In this document: in pieces, positions 1 through 5,465 of the stretch
Layout: the number at the start of each line of letters is the position of its first letter
Position numbering within the stretch: the stretch's first letter is position 1
Origin: Acetobacteraceae bacterium
GTDB lineage: Bacteria > Pseudomonadota > Alphaproteobacteria > Acetobacterales > Acetobacteraceae
Direction: 5' to 3'
Assembly: GCA_025356735.1 (NCBI GenBank)
Contig: JANXRT010000203.1
Span: 1-6,132, forward strand
Length of the DNA: 6,132 bases
Translations under genes and position numbers: made by a program
The notes under the pieces: generated by a model
The model's input: the letters and a program-made list of their open reading frames with translations, nothing else
The model's database searches: none
What the model was told of the DNA's origin: nothing

Positions 1-524
1 TAAGCCCGCACCCGCGCGATCGCGTCCTCCGTGCCGGAAATCGCCGGGGCACTGGTCCGCGCGAAAATCGACAGCAAAGGGTCCTGCCGCCCGGCGACCG
101 CCGCGCGCATCTTGCCGACGCCCTCCTCGACCGACAGCAGCACCGGCTTCGGCTCCCCATACGGCCGCGGCAGGTCGGTGTCCTCGATCGACAGCCCGGC
201 CACGCCGGCGCTCTCCAGTTCCTGCACCGTGCGCATCACGTTCAGCGCGTTGCCGTAGCCATGGTCCGCATCGACCATCAGCGGCAGGTTGCCGGCGCGA
301 TTGATGCGGTAGGCCTGGGCCGCGAACTCGGTCAGCGTCATCACGATCAGGTCCGGCGCCCCCAGCACCGTGAACGAGGCGACCGAGCCCGCCAGCATGC
401 CGATCTCAAAGCCGACATCCTCGGCGATGCGTGCCGAGATCGGATCGTGCACCGATCCCGGATGGACGCACCTGTCCCCGTTCAGCACCGAACGGAACTT
501 CTCACGACGACCCGACCAATGCAT
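1..524 (-). CDS. Oxaloacetate decarboxylase, isocitrate lyase/PEP mutase superfamily (PA4872-type), 3' end cut by window
   Basis: The product probably decarboxylates oxaloacetate to pyruvate with Mg2+ in the cytoplasm, as the Pseudomonas PA4872 protein does. 174 residues are visible and the last 100 or so lie beyond base 1. The reading ends after a partial codon 'TA', probably Tyr because the family has 'AY' here. Superfamily signatures are GSVAS (46-50), the metal-site segment DADHGYGN (85-92), VMRTVQELESAG (97-107), IEDTDLP (113-119) and VEEGVGK (132-138), then FARTSA (154-159). The sequence is collinear with PA4872 from recall. IEDTDLP differs from the PEP mutase loop, so phosphonate synthesis is unlikely. 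The ATG at 524-522 is chosen because AGGGAG lies 8 bases upstream and because it follows the transporter stop by 15 bases, so it is the third gene of the operon. The residue that best separates oxaloacetate decarboxylase from lyases of this superfamily (His235 in PA4872) is outside the window, so related C-C lyase activity remains possible. Confidence 0.85.
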   Translation of the reverse strand, partial: MHWSGRREKFRSVLNGDRCVHPGSVHDPISARIAEDVGFEIGMLAGSVASFTVLGAPDLIVMTLTEFAAQAYRINRAGNLPLMVDADHGYGNALNVMRTVQELESAGVAGLSIEDTDLPRPYGEPKPVLLSVEEGVGKMRAAVAGRQDPLLSIFARTSAPAISGTEDAIARVRA

Positions 525-539
525 CGCTTGCTCCCTTGA

Positions 540-1781
540 CTAACTCAACGCGCCGATGACCGCGCCGCTCATGCAGGTCGCGATCGTGCCGGACAGGATC
601 GAGCGCAGCCCCAACGCCACCACCTCGGCACGACGATGCGGCACCATGGCACCTAGTCCGCCGATCAGTATGCCCAGGCTGCCGAAATTGGCGAAACCGC
701 ACAGCGCGTAGGTCAGGATCAATCTCGATTTCGGCGCCAGCACATCGGCCGGCAGCCCCGCCAACCCGAGATAGGCGACGAATTCGTTCAGCACGGTCTT
801 GGTCGCCATCAGATGCGCGGCGGTGCCGGCTTCCGCCCATGGAACCCCAATCAGCCACATCACCGGCAGGAAAGGCAGCGCCGCGATCCGTTGCAGCGTG
901 ATCGCCGAGGCCTGGACATCCGGCAACAGCCCTAATCCCATGTTTATCAATGTCACCAGCGCGATCGTCACCAGCAGCACGGCAACGATGCCGACGAGGA
1001 CGGGAACGCCGGCCGCCGTGCCGGCCACCACCGCATCGATCGTGCTCGCTGCCCGCTCGCCCACCTCGATATCCGAAGTTTCACCAGAAACCGCCGCGAA
1101 CGGCACCATCAGCGCCGCCACCGCAAGCCCGGCCGGCGTGCTGATAACCGAGGCGGTCAGGATCGCGCCCAGCGCGTTCGGCAGCACCGGCGCCAGGAAC
1201 GCGGCATAGATCACCATCACGGTGCCGGCGACGCCCGCCATGCCGCAGGTCATCAACGCGAAAAGCTCGCCGCGCTGCATCCGCGCCAGGTACGGCCGCA
1301 CCAGCAAAGGCGCCTCGATCATGCCGACGAACACGTGCACCGCCGCACCTAGCGCCAGCGCGCCGCCGATTCCCATCACCCGGCGCAGCACGAAGGCGAA
1401 CGCGCCGGTGATCCGCTGCGCCACCCCCCAATGGAACAGCACGGCCGACAGCGCGGAAATCACCAGCACCAGCGGCAACGCCTTGAACGCCAGGATGAAG
1501 CTCGCACCGGGATGGAGTTCGGCGAACGGCAGCGCCCCGCCGGCCAGGTACCCGAACACGAACCCAGTACCCGTATCCGTCGCGCGGCTCAGCGCGTCCG
1601 CGCCGTCGTTCAGCAGCAGCATGAACCGCGCCGCCGGCGGAAAACCGGTCAGCAGCAGCGCCAGCACCCACTGCAACATCACGCCCGCAACCACGGTCCG
1701 CCAGGGAATGTTTCGCCGCGCCTCGCTCAGGCCGTAGGCAAGCGCCAGCAGCGCCGCCGAGCCCAGCACGCCATGCAGCAT
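540..1781 (-). CDS. NupC-type concentrative transporter (CNT family) with altered nucleobase-site motif
   Basis: A 413-residue inner-membrane symporter, normal length for bacterial CNT proteins, which import nucleosides with H+ or Na+. The N-terminus (hydrophobic segment, SEARRNIPWRTV at 19-30, second hydrophobic segment at about 31-48) is typical. Further hallmarks are TNF/TGF-like GTGFVFGYL (71-79), MATKTVLNEFVAYLGL (325-340) and CGFANFGSLGILIGGLG (361-377). By alignment from memory with Vibrio cholerae CNT, the ribose-contact residues Glu, Asn and Ser are kept (E333, N365, S368). The nucleobase-contact GQTE is GMIE here (153-156), so Gln and Thr are replaced by Met and Ile. The start ATG overlaps the stop of the upstream ThDP enzyme gene as TGATG, and no clear Shine-Dalgarno precedes it, so translation is probably coupled. 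It sits between two enzymes of 2-oxoacid chemistry, so the substrate may not be a common nucleoside. The family call is firm; the substrate is unknown. Confidence 0.92.
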   Translation of the reverse strand: MLHGVLGSAALLALAYGLSEARRNIPWRTVVAGVMLQWVLALLLTGFPPAARFMLLLNDGADALSRATDTGTGFVFGYLAGGALPFAELHPGASFILAFKALPLVLVISALSAVLFHWGVAQRITGAFAFVLRRVMGIGGALALGAAVHVFVGMIEAPLLVRPYLARMQRGELFALMTCGMAGVAGTVMVIYAAFLAPVLPNALGAILTASVISTPAGLAVAALMVPFAAVSGETSDIEVGERAASTIDAVVAGTAAGVPVLVGIVAVLLVTIALVTLINMGLGLLPDVQASAITLQRIAALPFLPVMWLIGVPWAEAGTAAHLMATKTVLNEFVAYLGLAGLPADVLAPKSRLILTYALCGFANFGSLGILIGGLGAMVPHRRAEVVALGLRSILSGTIATCMSGAVIGALS

Positions 1782-3469
1782 CAGCCCATGCGGCTGAGGT
1801 TGAACGGATAATAGGGCGGAAACTCGCCGATCGCCGTCATGTCTACCTCGACCAGCACCGGCCCGCCGCCCACCGCCAGCGCCTCGCCAACCGTCGAGCC
1901 GAACTTGTCCGCGTCATCGACCTTGAAGAACGGAATGCCGGCGATCTTCGCCAGATCCACAAGCTCCGGCCCGAGCAGATCGCCATAGAACCGCCGCCCG
2001 CCCTGCAAACTGTCCTGGATGCGCTTGATCACCCCGTATCCGCGGTCGTTCATCACCACCACCACGACGTCCAGATGCTCCTGCACCGCCGTCCACAGCT
2101 CGCCCATGTTGAGGAAGAAGCCGCCGTCGCCGGTCATGCACACGGTTCGCCGCTTGCCTTCGCCCTGGGCCGCCGCCACCGCCGCCCCAATGCCGAGGCA
2201 AAGCCCCTGCCCGATCCCCGCCCCGACCGGATAGATGTTCGATAGCGGGCTGTGGATCGGAAACATCCGGTTGCCCCAGGTCGAGTTGTTCTGGGTAATG
2301 TCGCGCACCCAGATCGCATCGCGCGGCATCACGCCCCGAAGCTGCGCCGAGAAACCGCCATATGGCCCCAAGGTCGCCTTGAACTCGGCCTGCGCCGTCT
2401 GCTTCAACTTCGAAAACTCGGCGGCGAACCCCGCATCGATGCTCGGCTTTCCGGGCAGCCGGGAAAGCAGGCCCTCCAGCACCAGGCGGCTGTCGCCGTT
2501 GACGAACAGCCGGTTCGGATAGGTCCGCCCGTTGGCCATCGGATCGGTATCAACCTGGATGATATTGTCCGGCAGCGCCAGGGTCAGGTCGCTGGTCTCC
2601 TGCCCGCGCACCCGCGCGCCGACAACCAGCAGCAGATCCACGGTGCGGTAGAAATCCGTGATGCATTTCATGCCGTTGCCGTGCATTCCGGCCATGTTCA
2701 TCCGGTGGTCTTCTGAAACGATGCCGCGGCCGTTCCAGCTGCTGACCATGCCGAAGCCCATGTCGAGCAGCCGCGTCACCGCCCCACCAGCCCCACGCGC
2801 GCCGGCGCCAACCCAAAGCATCGGCCGCTTCGCCGCCTTTACCCGCTCCGCCAGCTCGTCCAACGCAGCCGCACTCGGCGCCAACGGCCCCGGGATCGGC
2901 AGAGTAAAGAAATCAAGCATCGCCGGCCGGTCGATCTTGGTGCGCTGGATGTCGATCGGCACCTCGACGCTGACGGGGCCGGTCGGCGGCGTCAGCGCTT
3001 CGGTCGCGGCGCGCGTTAGCACGCCGAGCGCCTGGCTCGCCTGGCGGATGCGGTAGGCTGACTTCGACACCGATCCCAGCATCGCCAGCTGGTCGCGCGG
3101 GTCGTGCACCGTGGCCAGCGCCTTATCCACGAACTTGGTCGCCGTCTGGCCGGTGATGTGCAGCACCGGCGATCCGGCGACCTGCGCCTCGATCAGGCCG
3201 CCCACCGCGTTCGCTGCTCCCGGCCCGGTAGAGGAGAAGAACACTCCCAATCCCCCCGAGGCGCGCGCGAACCCGTCCGCCATGTGCAGGCCGCCCAGCT
3301 CGCCGCGCGTCATCACGTAGCGGATCGCATTGCGCCGGCCGATGCCGTCCAGCATCGGGATGTTGTGCACGGAGGCGATGCCGAACACCGTGGACACGCC
3401 GCAGGCCGACAGGAACTCCGCAACCAGGTCGCCCACCGTGTAGTCGGCCACCTTCACGTCGTCCGGCAT
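1781..3469 (-). CDS. Thiamine-diphosphate-dependent enzyme, acetolactate synthase/2-oxoacid decarboxylase superfamily
   Basis: A 562-residue cytoplasmic enzyme with the three-domain ThDP fold: N-terminal Pyr domain (about 8-175), central domain (about 195-335) and C-terminal PP domain (about 375-545). The cofactor-activating glutamate is E57 in TRGELGGLHMADGFARASG. The diphosphate/Mg2+ motif starts at GDGG (447-450) and ends at MND (473-475), the usual spacing. The segment VHDPRDQLAML (121-131) replaces the FQE region of true acetolactate synthases and resembles the H-(E/D)-x-x-DQ form seen in decarboxylase-like members such as 5-guanidino-2-oxopentanoate decarboxylase. A biosynthetic IlvB role is therefore unlikely, and no IlvN small subunit is adjacent. 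The frame stays open to 4198, but the start is set at 3469. A GGAGAAG lies just upstream, homology begins there, and the extension would run antisense through the neighbouring gene. It is first in a three-gene minus-strand operon. The substrate is not resolved. Confidence 0.93.
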   Translation of the reverse strand: MPDDVKVADYTVGDLVAEFLSACGVSTVFGIASVHNIPMLDGIGRRNAIRYVMTRGELGGLHMADGFARASGGLGVFFSSTGPGAANAVGGLIEAQVAGSPVLHITGQTATKFVDKALATVHDPRDQLAMLGSVSKSAYRIRQASQALGVLTRAATEALTPPTGPVSVEVPIDIQRTKIDRPAMLDFFTLPIPGPLAPSAAALDELAERVKAAKRPMLWVGAGARGAGGAVTRLLDMGFGMVSSWNGRGIVSEDHRMNMAGMHGNGMKCITDFYRTVDLLLVVGARVRGQETSDLTLALPDNIIQVDTDPMANGRTYPNRLFVNGDSRLVLEGLLSRLPGKPSIDAGFAAEFSKLKQTAQAEFKATLGPYGGFSAQLRGVMPRDAIWVRDITQNNSTWGNRMFPIHSPLSNIYPVGAGIGQGLCLGIGAAVAAAQGEGKRRTVCMTGDGGFFLNMGELWTAVQEHLDVVVVVMNDRGYGVIKRIQDSLQGGRRFYGDLLGPELVDLAKIAGIPFFKVDDADKFGSTVGEALAVGGGPVLVEVDMTAIGEFPPYYPFNLSRMG

Positions 3470-3472
3470 TTT

Positions 3473-3479
3473 CTTCTCC
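3473..3479 (-). promoter_or_regulatory. Shine-Dalgarno of the minus-strand ThDP enzyme gene
   Basis: GGAGAAG on the minus strand with three bases between it and ATG 3469-3467 (five from the GGAGA core). It decides the start: the frame is open for another 243 codons upstream, but this is the first ATG with a good ribosome binding site and matching family homology. Confidence 0.8.
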
Positions 3480-3571
3480 GTTGCTTCGTTCGCCGCCCAG
3501 TTGTCGAAAGGCTGGATCACCGCCTCCCCCACGTCAACGTGCGGCCCCTCTCGCCATTGCCGTTCGCCCCG

Positions 3572-3585
3572 GATACGCTCGTATC
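3572..3585. promoter_or_regulatory. Perfect 14-bp dyad, candidate operator
   Basis: GATACG-CT-CGTATC is a perfect inverted repeat with 6-base arms and a 2-base spacer, 37 bases before the plus-strand start codon. Its size fits a half-site pair for a dimeric repressor such as a GntR- or TetR-family protein. Its place, overlapping where a plus-strand -10 box would sit, fits repression. No regulator gene is visible in the window, so the role is inferred. Confidence 0.45.
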
Positions 3586-3610
3586 GACACGCCCGGGCAA
3601 CGGGCGCCGC

Positions 3611-3617
3611 GGAGGAG
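3611..3617 (+). promoter_or_regulatory. Shine-Dalgarno of the plus-strand ThDP enzyme gene
   Basis: GGAGGAG, close to a perfect anti-16S match, with five bases (AAAGA) before ATG 3623-3625. It fixes the start there although the frame stays open back to 3104. The codons before it are antisense to the neighbouring gene and show no family homology. Confidence 0.85.
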
Positions 3618-3622
3618 AAAGA

Positions 3623-5296
3623 ATGCCTTACATGTCCGGGCGCGCCTGCCTGCTGGCACTGCTGAAGCAGGAGGGCATCACCCACATGTTCGGCAATCCC
3701 GGCACCACCGAGCTCGCCTTGATGGACCAGATGGCCGGCGAGCGCGACATCCACTACGTGCTCGGCCTCGCCGAGGTCGCGGTCATGGCAATGACCGACG
3801 GCTACGCCCAGGCGCGCGGCCTTGCCTTCTGCAACCTGCATGTCGCCCCGGGCCTCGGCAACGCCATGGGCATGCTCTACGACGCGATGAAGGCCGGCTC
3901 GCCGATCATCGTCACCGCCGGCCAGCACCCGACCGACTTCGCCATGAAAGAACCGCTGCTGTGGGCCGAGCTGCCCGAGATCGCGCGGCCGTTCGTCAAA
4001 TGGTCGGCGGAAGTGAAAAACCTCGCCGACCTGCCGCAGATGATCCACCGCGCCGCGAAAACCGCGCTCGCGCCGCCGATGGGGCCGGTGTTCCTCTCCC
4101 TGCCCGGCGACGTGCTGATCGCCGAGGGCGAGGTCGATCTCGGCCACCCGTCGCGCGTCGGCAGCGCCATTCGCGGCGACCTGAAAGCCATCATGCAAGC
4201 CTGCGCCCTGATGGCAGCGTCGGAGTCACCCGTGCTGGTGCTCGGCGACGCCATCGCCCAATCCGGCTCCTTTGCCGAAATCATCGCCTTCGCCGAAGCC
4301 CTCGGCGCGCCGGTTTACGATGAAACCGTCGCCAGCCGGTGCAACTTCCCGTCCTCGCACCCGCTCTACCGCGGCGCCCTCACCCGCCTCGGCGCCTCGG
4401 TCCACGCCGCCATGCAGAACCACGATCTGCTGGTCTCGATCGGCGCCGACATTTTTACCTTGTCCCTGCCAAGCGAAATCGAGCCGCTGCCGGAGGGCAT
4501 GAAGGTGATCCACCTCGACACCGATCCGTGGCAGATCGGCAAGAACTACCCCGCCACCGTCGGCATCCTCGGCGATCCGGCGGCAACCCTGCCCGAACTC
4601 ACCGCCGGCCTGCTCGTCGCCATGACCCCCCACCAGGCGGCATTCAGAAACTCCCGCCGCGACCATGTCGAGCGCGAGAACGCGACCTCGCTCGCCCAGC
4701 TCCGCGCCATGGCCGACATTGCCGCCGACAAGCACCCGATCCAGCCGCTCGGCCTGCTGCGCACCATCGGCGATGCGCTGCCGGACAACGCCGTCATCAT
4801 CGACGAAACCATCTCGTCCGGCGCCAACCTGCGCCGCCTGCTGCACACCGACGACCCGCACGCCTTCTACGGCCTCAAGGGCGGCGGCATCGGCTGGGGC
4901 CTGTCCGCCGCGATCGGCATAAAACTCGCCCTTCCCGACCGCCCTGTGATCGCCCTGATCGGCGACGGCTCGGCGATGTACACCATCCAGGCGCTGTGGA
5001 CCGCCGCCCACGAAAAACTCGACATCATCTACATCATCTTTAACAACTCGTCCTACCGCGTGCTCAAGCAACGCACCAACGCCATGAAAGGCCTCGCCGC
5101 CCAAACCGATACCTACGTCGCCATGGACCTCACCGAACCCCGCATCGACTATCTGCAGGTCGCCACGGGCCTCGGCCTCAAAGCCTCCAAGGCCAACACG
5201 CTGGAAGACCTCCGCAACCACCTCGCCGCCGCCTTGGAAGCCGGCGGCGCCGTGCTGATCGACGTCGAAATCGATCGTGGTTACAAGCCCGTGTGA
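3623..5296 (+). CDS. Thiamine-diphosphate-dependent enzyme resembling benzoylformate decarboxylase
   Basis: A 557-residue cytoplasmic ThDP enzyme, close in length to benzoylformate decarboxylase (BFD, 528 residues) and acetolactate synthase-like proteins. The Pyr domain is about 5-170, the central domain about 185-335 and the PP domain about 375-550. The N-terminal half follows the BFD pattern: FGNPGTTEL (23-31), cofactor glutamate E51 in LGLAEVAV, DGYAQARG (59-66), NLHVAPGLGNAMG (71-83) and VTAGQ (97-101). In the PP domain, GDGS (447-450) to FNN (473-475) is the ThDP/Mg2+ motif. The BFD active-site His70 is kept (H73), Ser26 is Thr (T28), and the His281 position holds serine (S281 in GADIFTLSL). 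Strict BFD activity is therefore doubtful. It could decarboxylate or ligate another 2-oxo acid. It is read divergently from the other ThDP enzyme, to which it is only distantly similar. Its stop lies four bases before an inverted-repeat element, so it may be transcribed alone. Confidence 0.93.
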   Translation: MPYMSGRACLLALLKQEGITHMFGNPGTTELALMDQMAGERDIHYVLGLAEVAVMAMTDGYAQARGLAFCNLHVAPGLGNAMGMLYDAMKAGSPIIVTAGQHPTDFAMKEPLLWAELPEIARPFVKWSAEVKNLADLPQMIHRAAKTALAPPMGPVFLSLPGDVLIAEGEVDLGHPSRVGSAIRGDLKAIMQACALMAASESPVLVLGDAIAQSGSFAEIIAFAEALGAPVYDETVASRCNFPSSHPLYRGALTRLGASVHAAMQNHDLLVSIGADIFTLSLPSEIEPLPEGMKVIHLDTDPWQIGKNYPATVGILGDPAATLPELTAGLLVAMTPHQAAFRNSRRDHVERENATSLAQLRAMADIAADKHPIQPLGLLRTIGDALPDNAVIIDETISSGANLRRLLHTDDPHAFYGLKGGGIGWGLSAAIGIKLALPDRPVIALIGDGSAMYTIQALWTAAHEKLDIIYIIFNNSSYRVLKQRTNAMKGLAAQTDTYVAMDLTEPRIDYLQVATGLGLKASKANTLEDLRNHLAAALEAGGAVLIDVEIDRGYKPV

Positions 5297-5342
5297 TCAC
5301 TTGCGCCGCAGGCAGGAAAGCATGGGCTCCGCCCAAACCCGC

Positions 5343-5362
5343 CAAGGGGCCGTCGCCCCTTG
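5343..5362 (+). terminator. GC-rich hairpin after the ThDP enzyme gene, possible terminator
   Basis: CAAGGGGC-CGTC-GCCCCTTG forms a perfect 8-bp stem with a 4-base loop, 47 bases after the stop codon. No T-run follows (next bases TATCCCC), so it is not a classical intrinsic terminator. It may act as a weak terminator or transcript-end stabiliser, or simply be the arm hairpin of the repeat element. Confidence 0.4.
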
Positions 5363-5383
5363 TATCCCCTACACTTAAGTATC

Positions 5384-5405
5384 GCGCCCTCCGGCGCTTC
5401 CGGAG
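5384..5405 (+). repeat. Two overlapping, mutually exclusive hairpins in the right arm
   Basis: CTCCGG (5389-5394) pairs with CCGGAG (5400-5405) around a 5-base loop. GCGCC (5384-5388) can instead pair with GGCGC (5393-5397) around CTCC. The stems share bases, so only one can form at a time. The first sits where the left arm has its 8-bp hairpin, which suggests equivalent structures in the two arms. No regulatory function is shown. Confidence 0.5.
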
Positions 5406-5465
5406 CGGGGTCAGGGGCAGAGCCCCAGCCTTTCTTGCCTACGGCGTCAACAAGGAACAACCGTC

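Larger units (their letters stand above)
3470..3622. promoter_or_regulatory. Divergent intergenic control region between the two ThDP enzyme genes
   Basis: These 153 bases separate two head-to-head genes and must hold the promoters of both unless they are read from elsewhere. A minus-strand TTGACG (3537-3532) could be a -35 box for the left operon, but the matching -10 about 17 bases on (CAGCCT) is poor. On the plus strand, TTGCCG (3557-3562) is followed after 17 bases by CGTATC (3580-3585), also a weak match. Neither promoter is convincing as a sigma-70 site. The only strong structure besides the two ribosome binding sites is the dyad at 3572-3585. Confidence 0.55.
5301..5450. repeat. 150-bp imperfect inverted-repeat intergenic element
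   Basis: This element fills nearly all of the 169-bp gap between the ThDP enzyme stop and the acyl-CoA dehydrogenase start. The left arm (5301-5334) matches the reverse complement of the right arm (5414-5450) at about 30 of 34 bases with a few one-base gaps. Shared blocks are TTG, CGCCG, AGGCA, GAAAG, TGGG, CTC and GCCC. The palindrome ACTTAAGT (5373-5380) marks the centre. Each arm also holds its own GC-rich hairpin inward of the conserved block. The look (gggctc-gcccc-accccgc followed by a hairpin) resembles dispersed intergenic repeats of Rhodospirillales and Acetobacteraceae, a memory-based comparison. It may be two facing copies of such a repeat, or a small non-coding mobile element. It may also stop transcription. 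Confidence 0.7.

Noticed and set aside
1..524. PEP mutase (phosphonate synthesis) paired with phosphonopyruvate decarboxylase among the ThDP enzymes
   Set aside because: The ICL-superfamily protein has the IEDTDLP segment and overall pattern of PA4872-type oxaloacetate decarboxylase rather than the PEP mutase loop, and neither ThDP protein has the shorter length typical of phosphonopyruvate decarboxylase (about 380 residues).
1222..1811. Plus-strand open frames opposite the transporter gene
   Set aside because: Their products are Ala/Ser/Pro- or Gln/Arg-rich shadows with no hydrophobic or domain pattern, while the minus strand encodes a clear CNT protein.
3532..3537. Minus-strand TTGACG as a confident -35 box
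   Set aside because: The hexamer is good, but no acceptable -10 sequence follows at 16-18 bases, so it is mentioned only as a weak candidate inside the control region.
3590..3606. CGCCC-GGGCG short inverted repeat before the plus-strand Shine-Dalgarno
   Set aside because: Five-base GC-only arms are frequent by chance at this base composition, and nothing else supports a role.
3104..3622. Upstream extension of the plus-strand ThDP frame by 173 codons
   Set aside because: It is antisense to the other ThDP gene and crosses the intergenic region. The strong GGAGGAG before ATG 3623 and the family N-terminus mark the true start.
3470..4198. Upstream extension of the minus-strand ThDP frame by 243 codons
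   Set aside because: It runs antisense through the plus-strand ThDP gene, has low-complexity His/Arg/Gly-rich composition and no family homology, while a good Shine-Dalgarno and family N-terminus lie at 3469.
4226..5221. Long minus-strand open frame of 331 codons opposite the plus-strand ThDP gene
   Set aside because: Open antisense frames are expected in GC-rich genes with G/C third positions. The product is Gly/Val/Asp-rich with no recognisable domain and no ribosome binding site of note.
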